This document shows, in pieces, positions 1-4,851 of a DNA stretch of 5,229 nucleotides (position 1 is its first letter; each line of letters starts with the position of its first letter). The stretch is from Lentisphaeria bacterium. GTDB taxonomy: Bacteria > Verrucomicrobiota > Lentisphaeria > Oligosphaerales > Oligosphaeraceae. The notes beneath the pieces are model-generated. The model was not told where the DNA came from, made no database searches, and saw only the letters and a program-made list of their open reading frames with translations. Location: NCBI GenBank assembly GCA_016302725.1, contig JAEDNB010000153.1, forward strand, positions 1 through 5,229, given 5' to 3'. The position numbers and the translations under genes were made by a program.

Positions 1-68
1 CAGTCCAAGGCCATTCCGGCGGAGTGGTGGGGCAGGGGCTGGCGGGGAGGTTTCCTTCGCCCCATCGT

Positions 69-97
69 ATTATGACGAGGAAATCCCGCACAAAGAA
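69..97 (-). promoter_or_regulatory. Possible leftward promoter reading out of the window
   Basis: CATAAT at 69-74 on the minus strand matches the -10 consensus at five of six positions. TTCTTT at 92-97 lies exactly 17 nt upstream but is a poor -35. It sits past the end of the DUF3014-like gene, in a locally AT-richer stretch, and would transcribe whatever lies beyond the left edge. A minus-strand ATG at 63-65 opens a frame (MGRRKPPRQPLPHHSAG...) that reaches the edge, but with no ribosome binding site and only 21 codons visible, I do not call it a gene. Confidence 0.28.
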
Positions 98-131
98 TAC
101 ACCTTGTCGTCCCCTTGGCGCATTTTATGCT

Positions 132-156
132 CTTCGGGGGAAGGGCGCCCCGCAAG
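132..156 (-). terminator. Hairpin directly after the DUF3014-like gene
   Basis: Directly after the TAA at 157-159, CTTGCGGGG (148-156) can pair with CCCCGAAG (132-139) on the minus strand: 3 plus 5 bp with one bulged G and a loop of about 8 nt. The following bases (AGCATAAAATG) have no T-run, so it is at best an imperfect intrinsic terminator. Its position immediately after the stop is the main argument. Confidence 0.35.
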
Positions 157-1005
157 TTATGGGTTTTCCCAGGCTTCCTTCAGGCTTGCGGCATACTCCC
201 GCAGTTTTCCACAGTTTTCATATCCAGTTCGGACCAAGGCCTTTTGGAGGGGATTCAGGGATTGGAAGACGGGGTCTTTGTAGTCGTAGTGCCCGGGGCG
301 TCCGGTTTCCAGGAGTTCCGGGGGGAAGTCAAAGAGGGGGGTGTTGAGGACTTGGTCCATGGCCTGGACGAGGGTTTGCTGGAAATCCGCCTGGGAGTCA
401 CCCAGGTTCAGGAGTTCCTCCTGGAGGATGGGGGAGGCGGCATGGAGCCATTGGGCGGCTTTTTCGGGAGGGATGGCGCAGAGGGCTCCCACCCAGGGGG
501 TGAGGCGCTGGGAGGTGGAGGAGGAGGGCGCAAGATAGCCTGGTGAGCGGTCCGCACGGAAGGGGGGGAGTTCCACCGGCAACCCGGGAAGAAGGGCTGC
601 GGAGGGAGGCTCCCCGTGGGCCATGGCGTCCAGCGTCCGGACGAATGCCCGGGCGAAGTGGCGGTTGGCCAGGAGGCCGCGCAAAAGGGGATTCTCCGTG
701 AGGAGGGAGGCGGCCTCCTTAAGGGACTGGCTGTCGGAATAGAAGAAGGGAGCGGGGGGCGGGAGAGGCTCCGGGGAGGGGAGCGGTTCCCCTGGCAGGG
801 AAGGCGCAGGGGAATCCTTTCCCTCCAGGGGCTGGGGCGGGAAGAAATCCGGGGCGGGGGCAGTCTCTTCCCAGCCCTCCAGGGGGGGCTCCGTCACCGG
901 CTGGGGCTCCCCCCCTTTCCCCCAGAGCGCCCGGTAGTACAACCAGCCTAGAAGGGAACAAACCAGGATGGGCAGGATGATGACAAGGGGTTTTCTGCAG
1001 GCCAT
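157..1005 (-). CDS. Signal-anchored DUF3014-like protein, function unknown
   Basis: This 282-residue protein has one N-terminal hydrophobic segment (about residues 7-25) after a basic MACRKP start. No lipobox precedes Cys16 (the residue before it is Val), so it reads as a signal anchor with the bulk in the periplasm. Residues 33-86 are a Pro/Glu-rich linker. Residues 88-277 are a mostly helical globular domain. Its ending, with YDYKDPVF (240-247), LNPLQKALVRTGYEN (250-264) and a final helix, matches my memory of DUF3014, whose members also carry an N-terminal membrane helix and Pro-rich spacer. The biochemical role of that family is not known to me. The start is well fixed: GGAGG at 1012-1016 lies 6 nt before the ATG. 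The gene stands apart from asnS by 232 nt and probably has its own promoter in the AT-rich island upstream. The Pro-rich linker is encoded by C-rich codons, so composition inflates proline there. The family call rests on remembered motifs; a profile search would settle it. Confidence 0.78.
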   Translation of the reverse strand: MACRKPLVIILPILVCSLLGWLYYRALWGKGGEPQPVTEPPLEGWEETAPAPDFFPPQPLEGKDSPAPSLPGEPLPSPEPLPPPAPFFYSDSQSLKEAASLLTENPLLRGLLANRHFARAFVRTLDAMAHGEPPSAALLPGLPVELPPFRADRSPGYLAPSSSTSQRLTPWVGALCAIPPEKAAQWLHAASPILQEELLNLGDSQADFQQTLVQAMDQVLNTPLFDFPPELLETGRPGHYDYKDPVFQSLNPLQKALVRTGYENCGKLREYAASLKEAWENP

Positions 1006-1011
1006 GGCAAG

Positions 1012-1016
1012 CCTCC
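1012..1016 (-). promoter_or_regulatory. Strong Shine-Dalgarno of the DUF3014-like gene
   Basis: GGAGG on the minus strand lies 6 nt upstream of the ATG at 1003-1005. It is the only strong, well-spaced Shine-Dalgarno sequence in the window, and it chooses this ATG over the out-of-frame ATG at 1016-1018, which overlaps the site itself. Confidence 0.8.
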
Positions 1017-1020
1017 ATAG

Positions 1021-1054
1021 GGGGAAAAAGGGGACATTCCCACAGGGGAAAAAG
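1021..1054 (-). repeat. Direct repeat of CTTTTTCCCC in the leader of the DUF3014-like gene
   Basis: The ten bases CTTTTTCCCC occur exactly twice on the minus strand, at 1045-1054 and 1021-1030. Between them lies GGGAATGTCCC, with arms GGGA/TCCC. The GGG of that sequence could instead pair with the CCC of the first repeat, so two small hairpins would exclude each other. This lies in the presumed 5' leader just upstream of the Shine-Dalgarno. The repeat is certain; a regulatory role is only a possibility, and a C/T-rich leader can produce such repeats by chance. Confidence 0.4.
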
Positions 1055-1067
1055 AAGGAAAAGACTG

Positions 1068-1087
1068 GTATTTTTATTATAAAATAC
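1068..1087. repeat. AT-rich inverted repeat in the asnS/DUF3014 gap
   Basis: GTATTTT at 1068-1074 pairs perfectly with AAAATAC at 1081-1087, a 7-bp stem with a 6-base AT loop, extendable by G-T pairs. It coincides with the TATAAT box of the candidate promoter, so it may be an operator or simply the AT-rich core of the promoter. It lacks a GC stem, so it is not a good intrinsic terminator. Confidence 0.4.
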
Positions 1088-1101
1088 TGATAATTAGTAA
1101 A
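1076..1101 (-). promoter_or_regulatory. Candidate sigma-70-type promoter of the DUF3014-like gene
   Basis: A perfect TATAAT lies on the minus strand at 1076-1081, inside an island where 29 of 32 bases (1069-1100) are A or T, in an otherwise very GC-rich window. The best -35-like hexamer, TTTACT at 1096-1101, is 14 nt away, shorter than the usual 16-18, and nothing at the ideal distance matches TTGACA. Initiation about 7 nt downstream would give a leader of roughly 60-65 nt before the ATG at 1005. The -10 and the sharp AT island are seen directly; promoter activity is inferred. Confidence 0.5.
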
Positions 1102-1155
1102 TTGTGATGTATAAACCAGACAAGTGCCGTCTTTTGGGGAAGCGGGACCTTTTCT

Positions 1156-1202
1156 GCCTCCTCCTCCCTTGCCTCCCGGGGGAGTCTACGGGGGGAGGAG
1201 GC
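1156..1202 (-). terminator. GC-rich inverted repeat after asnS, possible transcript end
   Basis: Arms GCCTCCTCC (1156-1164) and GGAGGAGGC (1194-1202) are perfectly complementary over 9 bp. The 29-nt loop contains a smaller stem, CTCC/GGAG, at 1173-1184. The structure begins 35 nt past the asnS stop codon, where an end of the galE-membrane protein-asnS transcript would be expected. No T-run follows on the minus strand (the next bases are AGAAAAGG), so it is not a canonical Rho-independent terminator; it could be a 3'-end stabilising stem or a purine/pyrimidine tract that folds by chance. Confidence 0.3.
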
Positions 1203-1237
1203 GCATGGATTTCGGGTGTGTGTGGTGTTGGGAGGGG

Positions 1238-2635
1238 TTAGAACTCGATTTCCCTGGGGGCTCGGGGGAAGGGGATGACATCCCGGATATTGGCCATGCC
1301 CGTGCAGAAGCGGACCATGCGTTCGAAGCCCAGTCCGAAGCCGGAGTGGGGGACGGAGCCGAACCGTCGCAGGTCGAGATACCACCAGTAGTTTTCGGGT
1401 TCCATACCCAGTTCCCGGATTCGCGCCTCCAGGAGGTCCAGGCGTTCTTCGCGCTGGCTTCCGCCGATGATTTCCCCCACTTCGGGCAGGAGCACATCCA
1501 TGGCCGCCACGGTCTTCCCGTCGTCGTTCTGGCGCATATAGAAAGCCTTGATTTCCTTGGGGTAGTTCATGACGGTGACGGGGCCGTTGAAGACCTTTTC
1601 GGCCAGGTGGCGTTCGTGTTCGCTCTGGAGGTCCGCCCCCCAGTAGGGCTTGAACTCGAAGGCGTCCGCGTTCTTTTCCAGCAGTTGGATGGCTTCATCG
1701 TAGGTGATGCGGGCGAACTTTGCGGTGGAGAGGCGGACGAGCCGTTCCTTGAGTCCCTTTTCAATGCGCTGGTCGAAGAAATCCAGTTCCTCGGGGCACT
1801 CCTGAACCACGGCGGTGAAGAGGGCGCGGAGGTAGTCCTCCGCCACATCCGCATCATCCTGGAGGTCGGCGAAGGCGATTTCCGGCTCAATCATCCAGAA
1901 CTCGGAGAGGTGCCTTGTGGTGTTGGACTTTTCGGCGCGGAAGGTGGGGCCGAAGGTATAGACGCTTCCCAGGGCGCAGGCATGGGTTTCGGCCTCCAGT
2001 TGTCCCGAGACGGTGAGGTTCACCGCCTTGCCGAAGAAATCCTGCTGGAAATCCACCTTTCCCGTCTCGGGATTTTTGGGGGGATTGTTCAGGTCGAGGG
2101 TGGTGACCTGGAACATTTCGCCGGCCCCTTCGCAGTCGCTGGCGGTGAAGATGGGGGCGTTGAAGTAGTAGAAGCCCCGTTCCTGGAAGAAGCGGTGTGT
2201 GGCCATGGCCAGGCAGTTGCGCACCCGGGCCACGCATCCGAAGGTATTGGTCCTGGGCCTCAAGTGGGCCACTTCCCGCAGTCGTTCAAAGGAGATTCGG
2301 CCCTTGCTGAGGGGATATTTCATGGGGTCGCACTCTCCCAGGAGGGTCACTTCCCGGGCATGGAGTTCCACCGCCTGTCCGGCGGCGGGGCTTTCCACCA
2401 GGGAGCCGGTGACGGTGATGGCGCATCCAGGATAGAGTTTTTGGACCTGGCTTTGGTAGTTGGGCAGTTCCTTTGGGGCGACAATCTGGAGGTTCCGGGT
2501 GCTGGAGCCGTCGTTGAGTTCCACGAAGGAGAGTCCTGCCTTGGAATCCCGCCGGGTGCGCACCCATCCCGCGACGGTGAGGGTGCTTCCGAAGTCGCGG
2601 CATTGGAGTGCCGCCTTGATGGGGGTGTGTTTCAT
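1238..2635 (-). CDS. asnS: Asparaginyl-tRNA synthetase
   Basis: This cytoplasmic class IIb aminoacyl-tRNA synthetase charges tRNA-Asn with asparagine using ATP. At 465 residues it is the usual bacterial length (about 466 in E. coli). An OB-fold anticodon-binding domain spans about residues 18-100, with VAGWVRTRRDSK near its start. The catalytic domain follows: motif 1 around 147-164 (HRFFQERGFYYFNAPIFT), motif 2 at 228-252 with the arginine in FRAEKSNTTRH, and motif 3 at 432-441 (GFGLGFERMV). YPKEIKAFYMR (358-368) is typical of AsnRS rather than AspRS. The open frame continues 279 codons upstream, but that part lies over the membrane-protein gene and has no synthetase features. The ATG at 2633-2635 begins the normal N-terminus, has CAGGA 8 nt upstream, and overlaps the upstream stop as ATGA, indicating translational coupling. 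No catalytic motif looks damaged. Its presence implies direct tRNA-Asn charging, though an amidotransferase route elsewhere in the genome is not excluded. Confidence 0.97.
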   Translation of the reverse strand: MKHTPIKAALQCRDFGSTLTVAGWVRTRRDSKAGLSFVELNDGSSTRNLQIVAPKELPNYQSQVQKLYPGCAITVTGSLVESPAAGQAVELHAREVTLLGECDPMKYPLSKGRISFERLREVAHLRPRTNTFGCVARVRNCLAMATHRFFQERGFYYFNAPIFTASDCEGAGEMFQVTTLDLNNPPKNPETGKVDFQQDFFGKAVNLTVSGQLEAETHACALGSVYTFGPTFRAEKSNTTRHLSEFWMIEPEIAFADLQDDADVAEDYLRALFTAVVQECPEELDFFDQRIEKGLKERLVRLSTAKFARITYDEAIQLLEKNADAFEFKPYWGADLQSEHERHLAEKVFNGPVTVMNYPKEIKAFYMRQNDDGKTVAAMDVLLPEVGEIIGGSQREERLDLLEARIRELGMEPENYWWYLDLRRFGSVPHSGFGLGFERMVRFCTGMANIRDVIPFPRAPREIEF

Positions 2636-2648
2636 GGATGGGGTCCTG
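2632..2648 (-). promoter_or_regulatory. ATGA stop-start overlap and ribosome binding site of asnS
   Basis: The stop TGA of the membrane-protein gene (2632-2634) shares bases with the asnS start ATG (2633-2635). CAGGA at 2644-2648 on the minus strand leaves 8 nt before the ATG. The overlap is the classic geometry for re-initiation by ribosomes finishing the upstream gene, so asnS output is likely tied to translation of the membrane protein unless a separate promoter exists. Confidence 0.75.
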
Positions 2649-3660
2649 TGGTTGGGGGGCGGGAAGGGGCCGGGGTAAGGGCATAGAGGAAGCCGCCTTT
2701 CAGTCCCCAGAAGGTTAGGATGAGGGTGTGGAGAAGAGGGATGAGGGTGGCGCTTTCCGGCGGGGTGGCGCCGAAGGCGAGGAGGAGGCTTTGGGCCACG
2801 GTGTCCCTGACCCCCACGCCTCCGGGGGTGATGGGAAGCAGGGCCGTGGCGTTGGCCAACTGGGTGGAGAGGAGGTAGGCGGGGGCGTCCAGGAAGGATT
2901 CCCCCAGGGCCCTTCCCAGGAGGAGGAACTCGATGCCCAGCAGGAGATGGATGAGGATGGAGAGGGCCAGGGCCTTGCCCAGCACAAGGGGATTTCCCCG
3001 GTAGGGGGCCAGGGCTGCGCCCAGGCGTTTCAGGGGACGCCGGAGAAAGGGGAGTCGCGGTGCTTTTCCCGGGGGAGGGGAGTTGCCGTCCTGGAGGCGT
3101 GCCGGCCAGAGGAGCCACCCCAGGAAGAAGAGGAGGCTGCCGGCGGCTCCCAGGAGGAAGACGCCCAGCCCTGCCTTCAGGAGGGCGGGGGAGGCCTCCC
3201 GGAGCCTGGCTCCTGCGTCCCCCCAGGGGAGGCACAGGGAGAGCAGGCCCGCCCAGAAGAGCCCCGTCAACCCGATGGCCCTGTCCAGCAGGTCCGCCAG
3301 GGCCAGTTCCGGGGCCTTTCCGGGGTGGGCGGCGGTGGCCGCCCCTACCTTTACCAGGTCTCCCGACACGCCGCCGGGGATGACCAGGCTGAAGAAATTG
3401 CCTCCCAGGGTCAGGCGGAGGGCCTGCCAGAAGGGGAGGGGGAATCCCTGGGCCTTCAGGAGGAGGCCCCATCTCCAGGCGCCCAGGAATTGCACCGCCA
3501 AGTAGAGGAAGAGGGCTGCCAGGCAGGGCAGGAGCCGCCCGGTCTCCCTGGCGCGTCGCAGGCTGTCCAGGTCCTGGCTTCCCAGCATCCTTGCCAGCAG
3601 GGCGAAGGCGAGGCTCAGGCAGAGGGCCCGGAAGGCGAGGGAGAGAAGGCGCCGTGGCAT
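2632..3660 (-). CDS. UPF0104 / LPG_synthase_TM family integral membrane protein
   Basis: This 342-residue inner-membrane protein is very hydrophobic, with about eight predicted helices (roughly 5-25, 42-62, 78-98, 127-147, 160-187, 223-249, 262-282, 303-325). Family marks I recognise are GNFFSLVIPGGVSGDLVKV (87-105), DRAIGL (126-131) and LPITPGGVGVRDTV (275-288), the two Pro-Gly-Gly loops typical of the LPG_synthase_TM (YbhN/AglD) family. That family includes the flippase half of MprF, and many members sit near glycosyltransferase or polysaccharide genes. The protein lacks the soluble aminoacyl-transferase domain of MprF; after the last helix only a short Pro-rich tail (TPAPSRPPTTGPHP) remains. 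Transport of a lipid or lipid-linked sugar is inferred from the family; the substrate is unknown. It lies 19 nt after galE and overlaps asnS by 4 nt, so it is mid-operon. No Shine-Dalgarno sequence is visible before its ATG, so coupling to galE translation is likely. Confidence 0.87.
   Translation of the reverse strand: MPRRLLSLAFRALCLSLAFALLARMLGSQDLDSLRRARETGRLLPCLAALFLYLAVQFLGAWRWGLLLKAQGFPLPFWQALRLTLGGNFFSLVIPGGVSGDLVKVGAATAAHPGKAPELALADLLDRAIGLTGLFWAGLLSLCLPWGDAGARLREASPALLKAGLGVFLLGAAGSLLFFLGWLLWPARLQDGNSPPPGKAPRLPFLRRPLKRLGAALAPYRGNPLVLGKALALSILIHLLLGIEFLLLGRALGESFLDAPAYLLSTQLANATALLPITPGGVGVRDTVAQSLLLAFGATPPESATLIPLLHTLILTFWGLKGGFLYALTPAPSRPPTTGPHP
2654..2681 (+). other. G-quadruplex motif just upstream of asnS
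   Basis: Five plus-strand runs of three or more G (2654-2659, 2661-2663, 2666-2669, 2672-2675, 2679-2681) are separated by loops of 1, 2, 2 and 3 bases, exceeding the usual four-run definition. The motif is on the template strand for asnS, ends 18 nt before its ATG, and overlaps the codons for the Pro-rich tail of the membrane protein. The sequence match is certain; folding and effect are not. The plus strand is G-rich throughout, so it may be a by-product of composition. Confidence 0.55.
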
Positions 3661-3679
3661 GTCTGGCGGGGCGGGGGAA

Positions 3680-4654
3680 TCAGCGGTCGTTGTAGCCCAG
3701 GGGATGGGCCTGTTTCCAGTCCCAGGCGGAGCGGACGATGGTCTCCAGGTCCTGGTATTGGGGGTTCCAGCCCAGGATTTTCCTGGCGGCGGTGGAGTCG
3801 GCGATGAGGCGGGCGGGGTCGCCGGGCCGCCGGGGGGCCACTTCCACGGGGAAATCGTGTCCGGCCACCTTCTTCACCGTGTCGATGACTTGGCGTACGG
3901 AGGAGCCGCCGCCGGTGCCCAGGTTCAGGGCGCCGACGAAATCGGATTGGAGGGCCAGGAGATGGGCCTGGGCCAGGTCCAGCACGTGGATGTAGTCCCG
4001 GATGCAGGTGCCGTCCGGGGTGTCGTAGTCTTCCCCGAAGATGGAGATGGCCTTTCGTTCCCCCCTGGCGGCCTGGATGATGAGGGGGATGAGGTGGGTT
4101 TCCGGATGGTGGTCTTCCCCGTGGAGCCTGGTGGCGCCGGCGGCGTTGAAGTAGCGCAGGGCGGTGTAGGGGAGGCCCTTGAGCTGGTGTTGCCAGGCCA
4201 GGATCCGCTCGAACATCAGCTTGGATTCGCCGTAGGGGTTGATGGGGGACTTGGGTTCCTCTTCGCGGATGGGGAAATGCTCCGTCATTCCGTAGACGGC
4301 TGCGGTGGAGGAGAAGACGAGTTTGTGCACGTTGTGGTCCGTGGCCGCCTGGCAGAGATGGATGGCGTTGGCCACGTTGTTGTTGAAGTATTTCAGGGGA
4401 TCCTTCATGGATTCCCCCACTTCGATGAAGGCGGCGAAATGGATGACGCCCTCGGGGCGTGCCTGGTCCATGGCCCTCTGGAGTCCGTCCAGGTCCTCCA
4501 GGTTCCCCTGGATGAAATCCGCGCGGGGATCCACCGCCGCGCGGTGTCCGTTGAGGAGGGCGTCAAAGACCGTGACCTGATGGCCTTGGTCCAGAAGGTA
4601 TTCCGTGGTGCAGCTGCCAATGTATCCGGCGCCGCCGGCAACAAAAATGCGCAT
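3680..4654 (-). CDS. galE: UDP-glucose 4-epimerase
   Basis: This cytoplasmic NAD-dependent enzyme of the extended short-chain dehydrogenase family interconverts UDP-glucose and UDP-galactose, serving galactose use and the supply of UDP-galactose for envelope glycans. The 324 residues are close to the usual 330-340. Visible marks are the Rossmann motif GGAGYIG (7-13), SSTAAVYG (115-122) with the catalytic Ser/Thr at Thr117, the catalytic pair Tyr141 and Lys145 in YGESK, RYFNAAGA (167-174), DTPDGTCIRDYIHVLDLAQAH (211-231), and NLGTGGGSSV (244-253). The frame is open upstream to 5017, but the ATG at 4652-4654 starts directly before the first Rossmann strand (MRIFVAGG) as in the family, and the upstream part collides with the neighbouring gene in another frame. 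No Shine-Dalgarno is present; the 16 nt before the ATG are pyrimidine-rich with few purines. It is probably the first gene of a unit with the membrane protein and asnS. A related epimerase with other substrates (UDP-GlcNAc, UDP-xylose) cannot be excluded. Confidence 0.93.
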   Translation of the reverse strand: MRIFVAGGAGYIGSCTTEYLLDQGHQVTVFDALLNGHRAAVDPRADFIQGNLEDLDGLQRAMDQARPEGVIHFAAFIEVGESMKDPLKYFNNNVANAIHLCQAATDHNVHKLVFSSTAAVYGMTEHFPIREEEPKSPINPYGESKLMFERILAWQHQLKGLPYTALRYFNAAGATRLHGEDHHPETHLIPLIIQAARGERKAISIFGEDYDTPDGTCIRDYIHVLDLAQAHLLALQSDFVGALNLGTGGGSSVRQVIDTVKKVAGHDFPVEVAPRRPGDPARLIADSTAARKILGWNPQYQDLETIVRSAWDWKQAHPLGYNDR

Positions 4655-4668
4655 GGGGAAGTAAGGTA

Positions 4669-4697
4669 GGGGGATGGGCGGGAAAACGGGGGGAGGG
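4669..4697 (+). other. G-quadruplex motif just upstream of galE
   Basis: Plus-strand G-runs at 4669-4673, 4676-4678, 4680-4682, 4688-4693 and 4695-4697 have loops of 2, 1, 5 and 1 bases, a canonical motif with a spare run. It ends 14 nt before the galE ATG on the template strand; the mRNA would carry the complementary C-tracts. It occupies the position where a leader or promoter is expected. Formation and function are inferred only. Confidence 0.55.
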
Positions 4698-4803
4698 ACT
4701 CGGCCACAGGCAAAGCACCCCCAATGGGAAAAGACGGGGAAGCACCCGGCGCCGGCAGGAAAAAGCCGAGGCCGGGGAGCGGACGGGGCGCAGGGAAAGG
4801 GAA

Positions 4804-4820
4804 CCCGGGGGCTTTCCGGG
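4804..4820 (-). terminator. Weak hairpin after the right-edge gene
   Basis: CCCGG (4804-4808) and CCGGG (4816-4820) form a 5-bp all-GC stem with a 7-base loop, about 31 nt past the stop codon of the right-edge gene. On the minus strand it is followed by a mixed C/T stretch (TTCCCTTTCCC), not a clean T-run. It may be a weak terminator, but short GC inverted repeats are common at this composition. Confidence 0.22.
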
Positions 4821-4851
4821 GACACCCCCCGCGCACAAAGAGGGCGAAGGG

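Larger units (their letters stand above)
4655..4851. other. Gap between galE and the right-edge gene, presumed galE leader
   Basis: These 197 nt hold no supportable gene. I see a perfect 10-bp palindrome CCGGCGCCGG (4746-4755), the 8-bp direct repeat AAGCACCC at 4713-4720 and 4740-4747 (27 nt apart), and a G-quadruplex motif next to galE. I find no good -10/-35 pair on the minus strand, so galE transcription may begin at a non-sigma-70 promoter or come from the gene to the right. Confidence 0.4.

Noticed and set aside
1..40. Start of a further minus-strand gene at the left edge (ATG at 63-65)
   Set aside because: Only 21 codons are visible, with a Pro/Arg-rich sequence and no ribosome binding site, which is too little to call a gene.
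70..123. Minus-strand micro-ORF MRQGDDKVYSLCGISSS
   Set aside because: It has no Shine-Dalgarno, only 17 residues and no homology I recognise; it fits chance in a short gap.
738..790. G-rich plus-strand tract within the DUF3014-like gene as a further G-quadruplex
   Set aside because: One loop is longer than 7 bases and the G-runs are explained by proline codons of the stalk, so it does not meet the strict definition.
115..951. Plus-strand open frames opposite the DUF3014-like gene (115-546, 616-951)
   Set aside because: They are Gly/Glu-rich antisense shadows, lack good ribosome binding sites, and oppose a gene with a strong Shine-Dalgarno and a coherent protein architecture.
1124..2686. 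Plus-strand open frame of 520 codons opposite asnS
   Set aside because: It lies entirely antisense to a clear AsnRS gene and its product is a low-complexity Gly/Glu/Val-rich sequence without domain features. Strong base bias removes stop codons from this frame.
2636..3472. N-terminal extension of asnS by 279 codons
   Set aside because: It overlaps the membrane-protein gene in another frame, is Pro/Gly/Arg-rich with no synthetase domain, and AsnRS already has its normal N-terminus at the ATG at 2633-2635.
2728..3807. Plus-strand open frame of 359 codons opposite the membrane-protein gene
   Set aside because: The translation is a monotonous Gly/Glu/Gln-rich string, the mirror of C-rich hydrophobic codons on the other strand, with no recognisable domain.
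3659..4669. Plus-strand open frame of 336 codons opposite galE
   Set aside because: It is antisense to an unmistakable GalE with all catalytic motifs, and its Gly/Val/Asp-rich product looks like nothing known.
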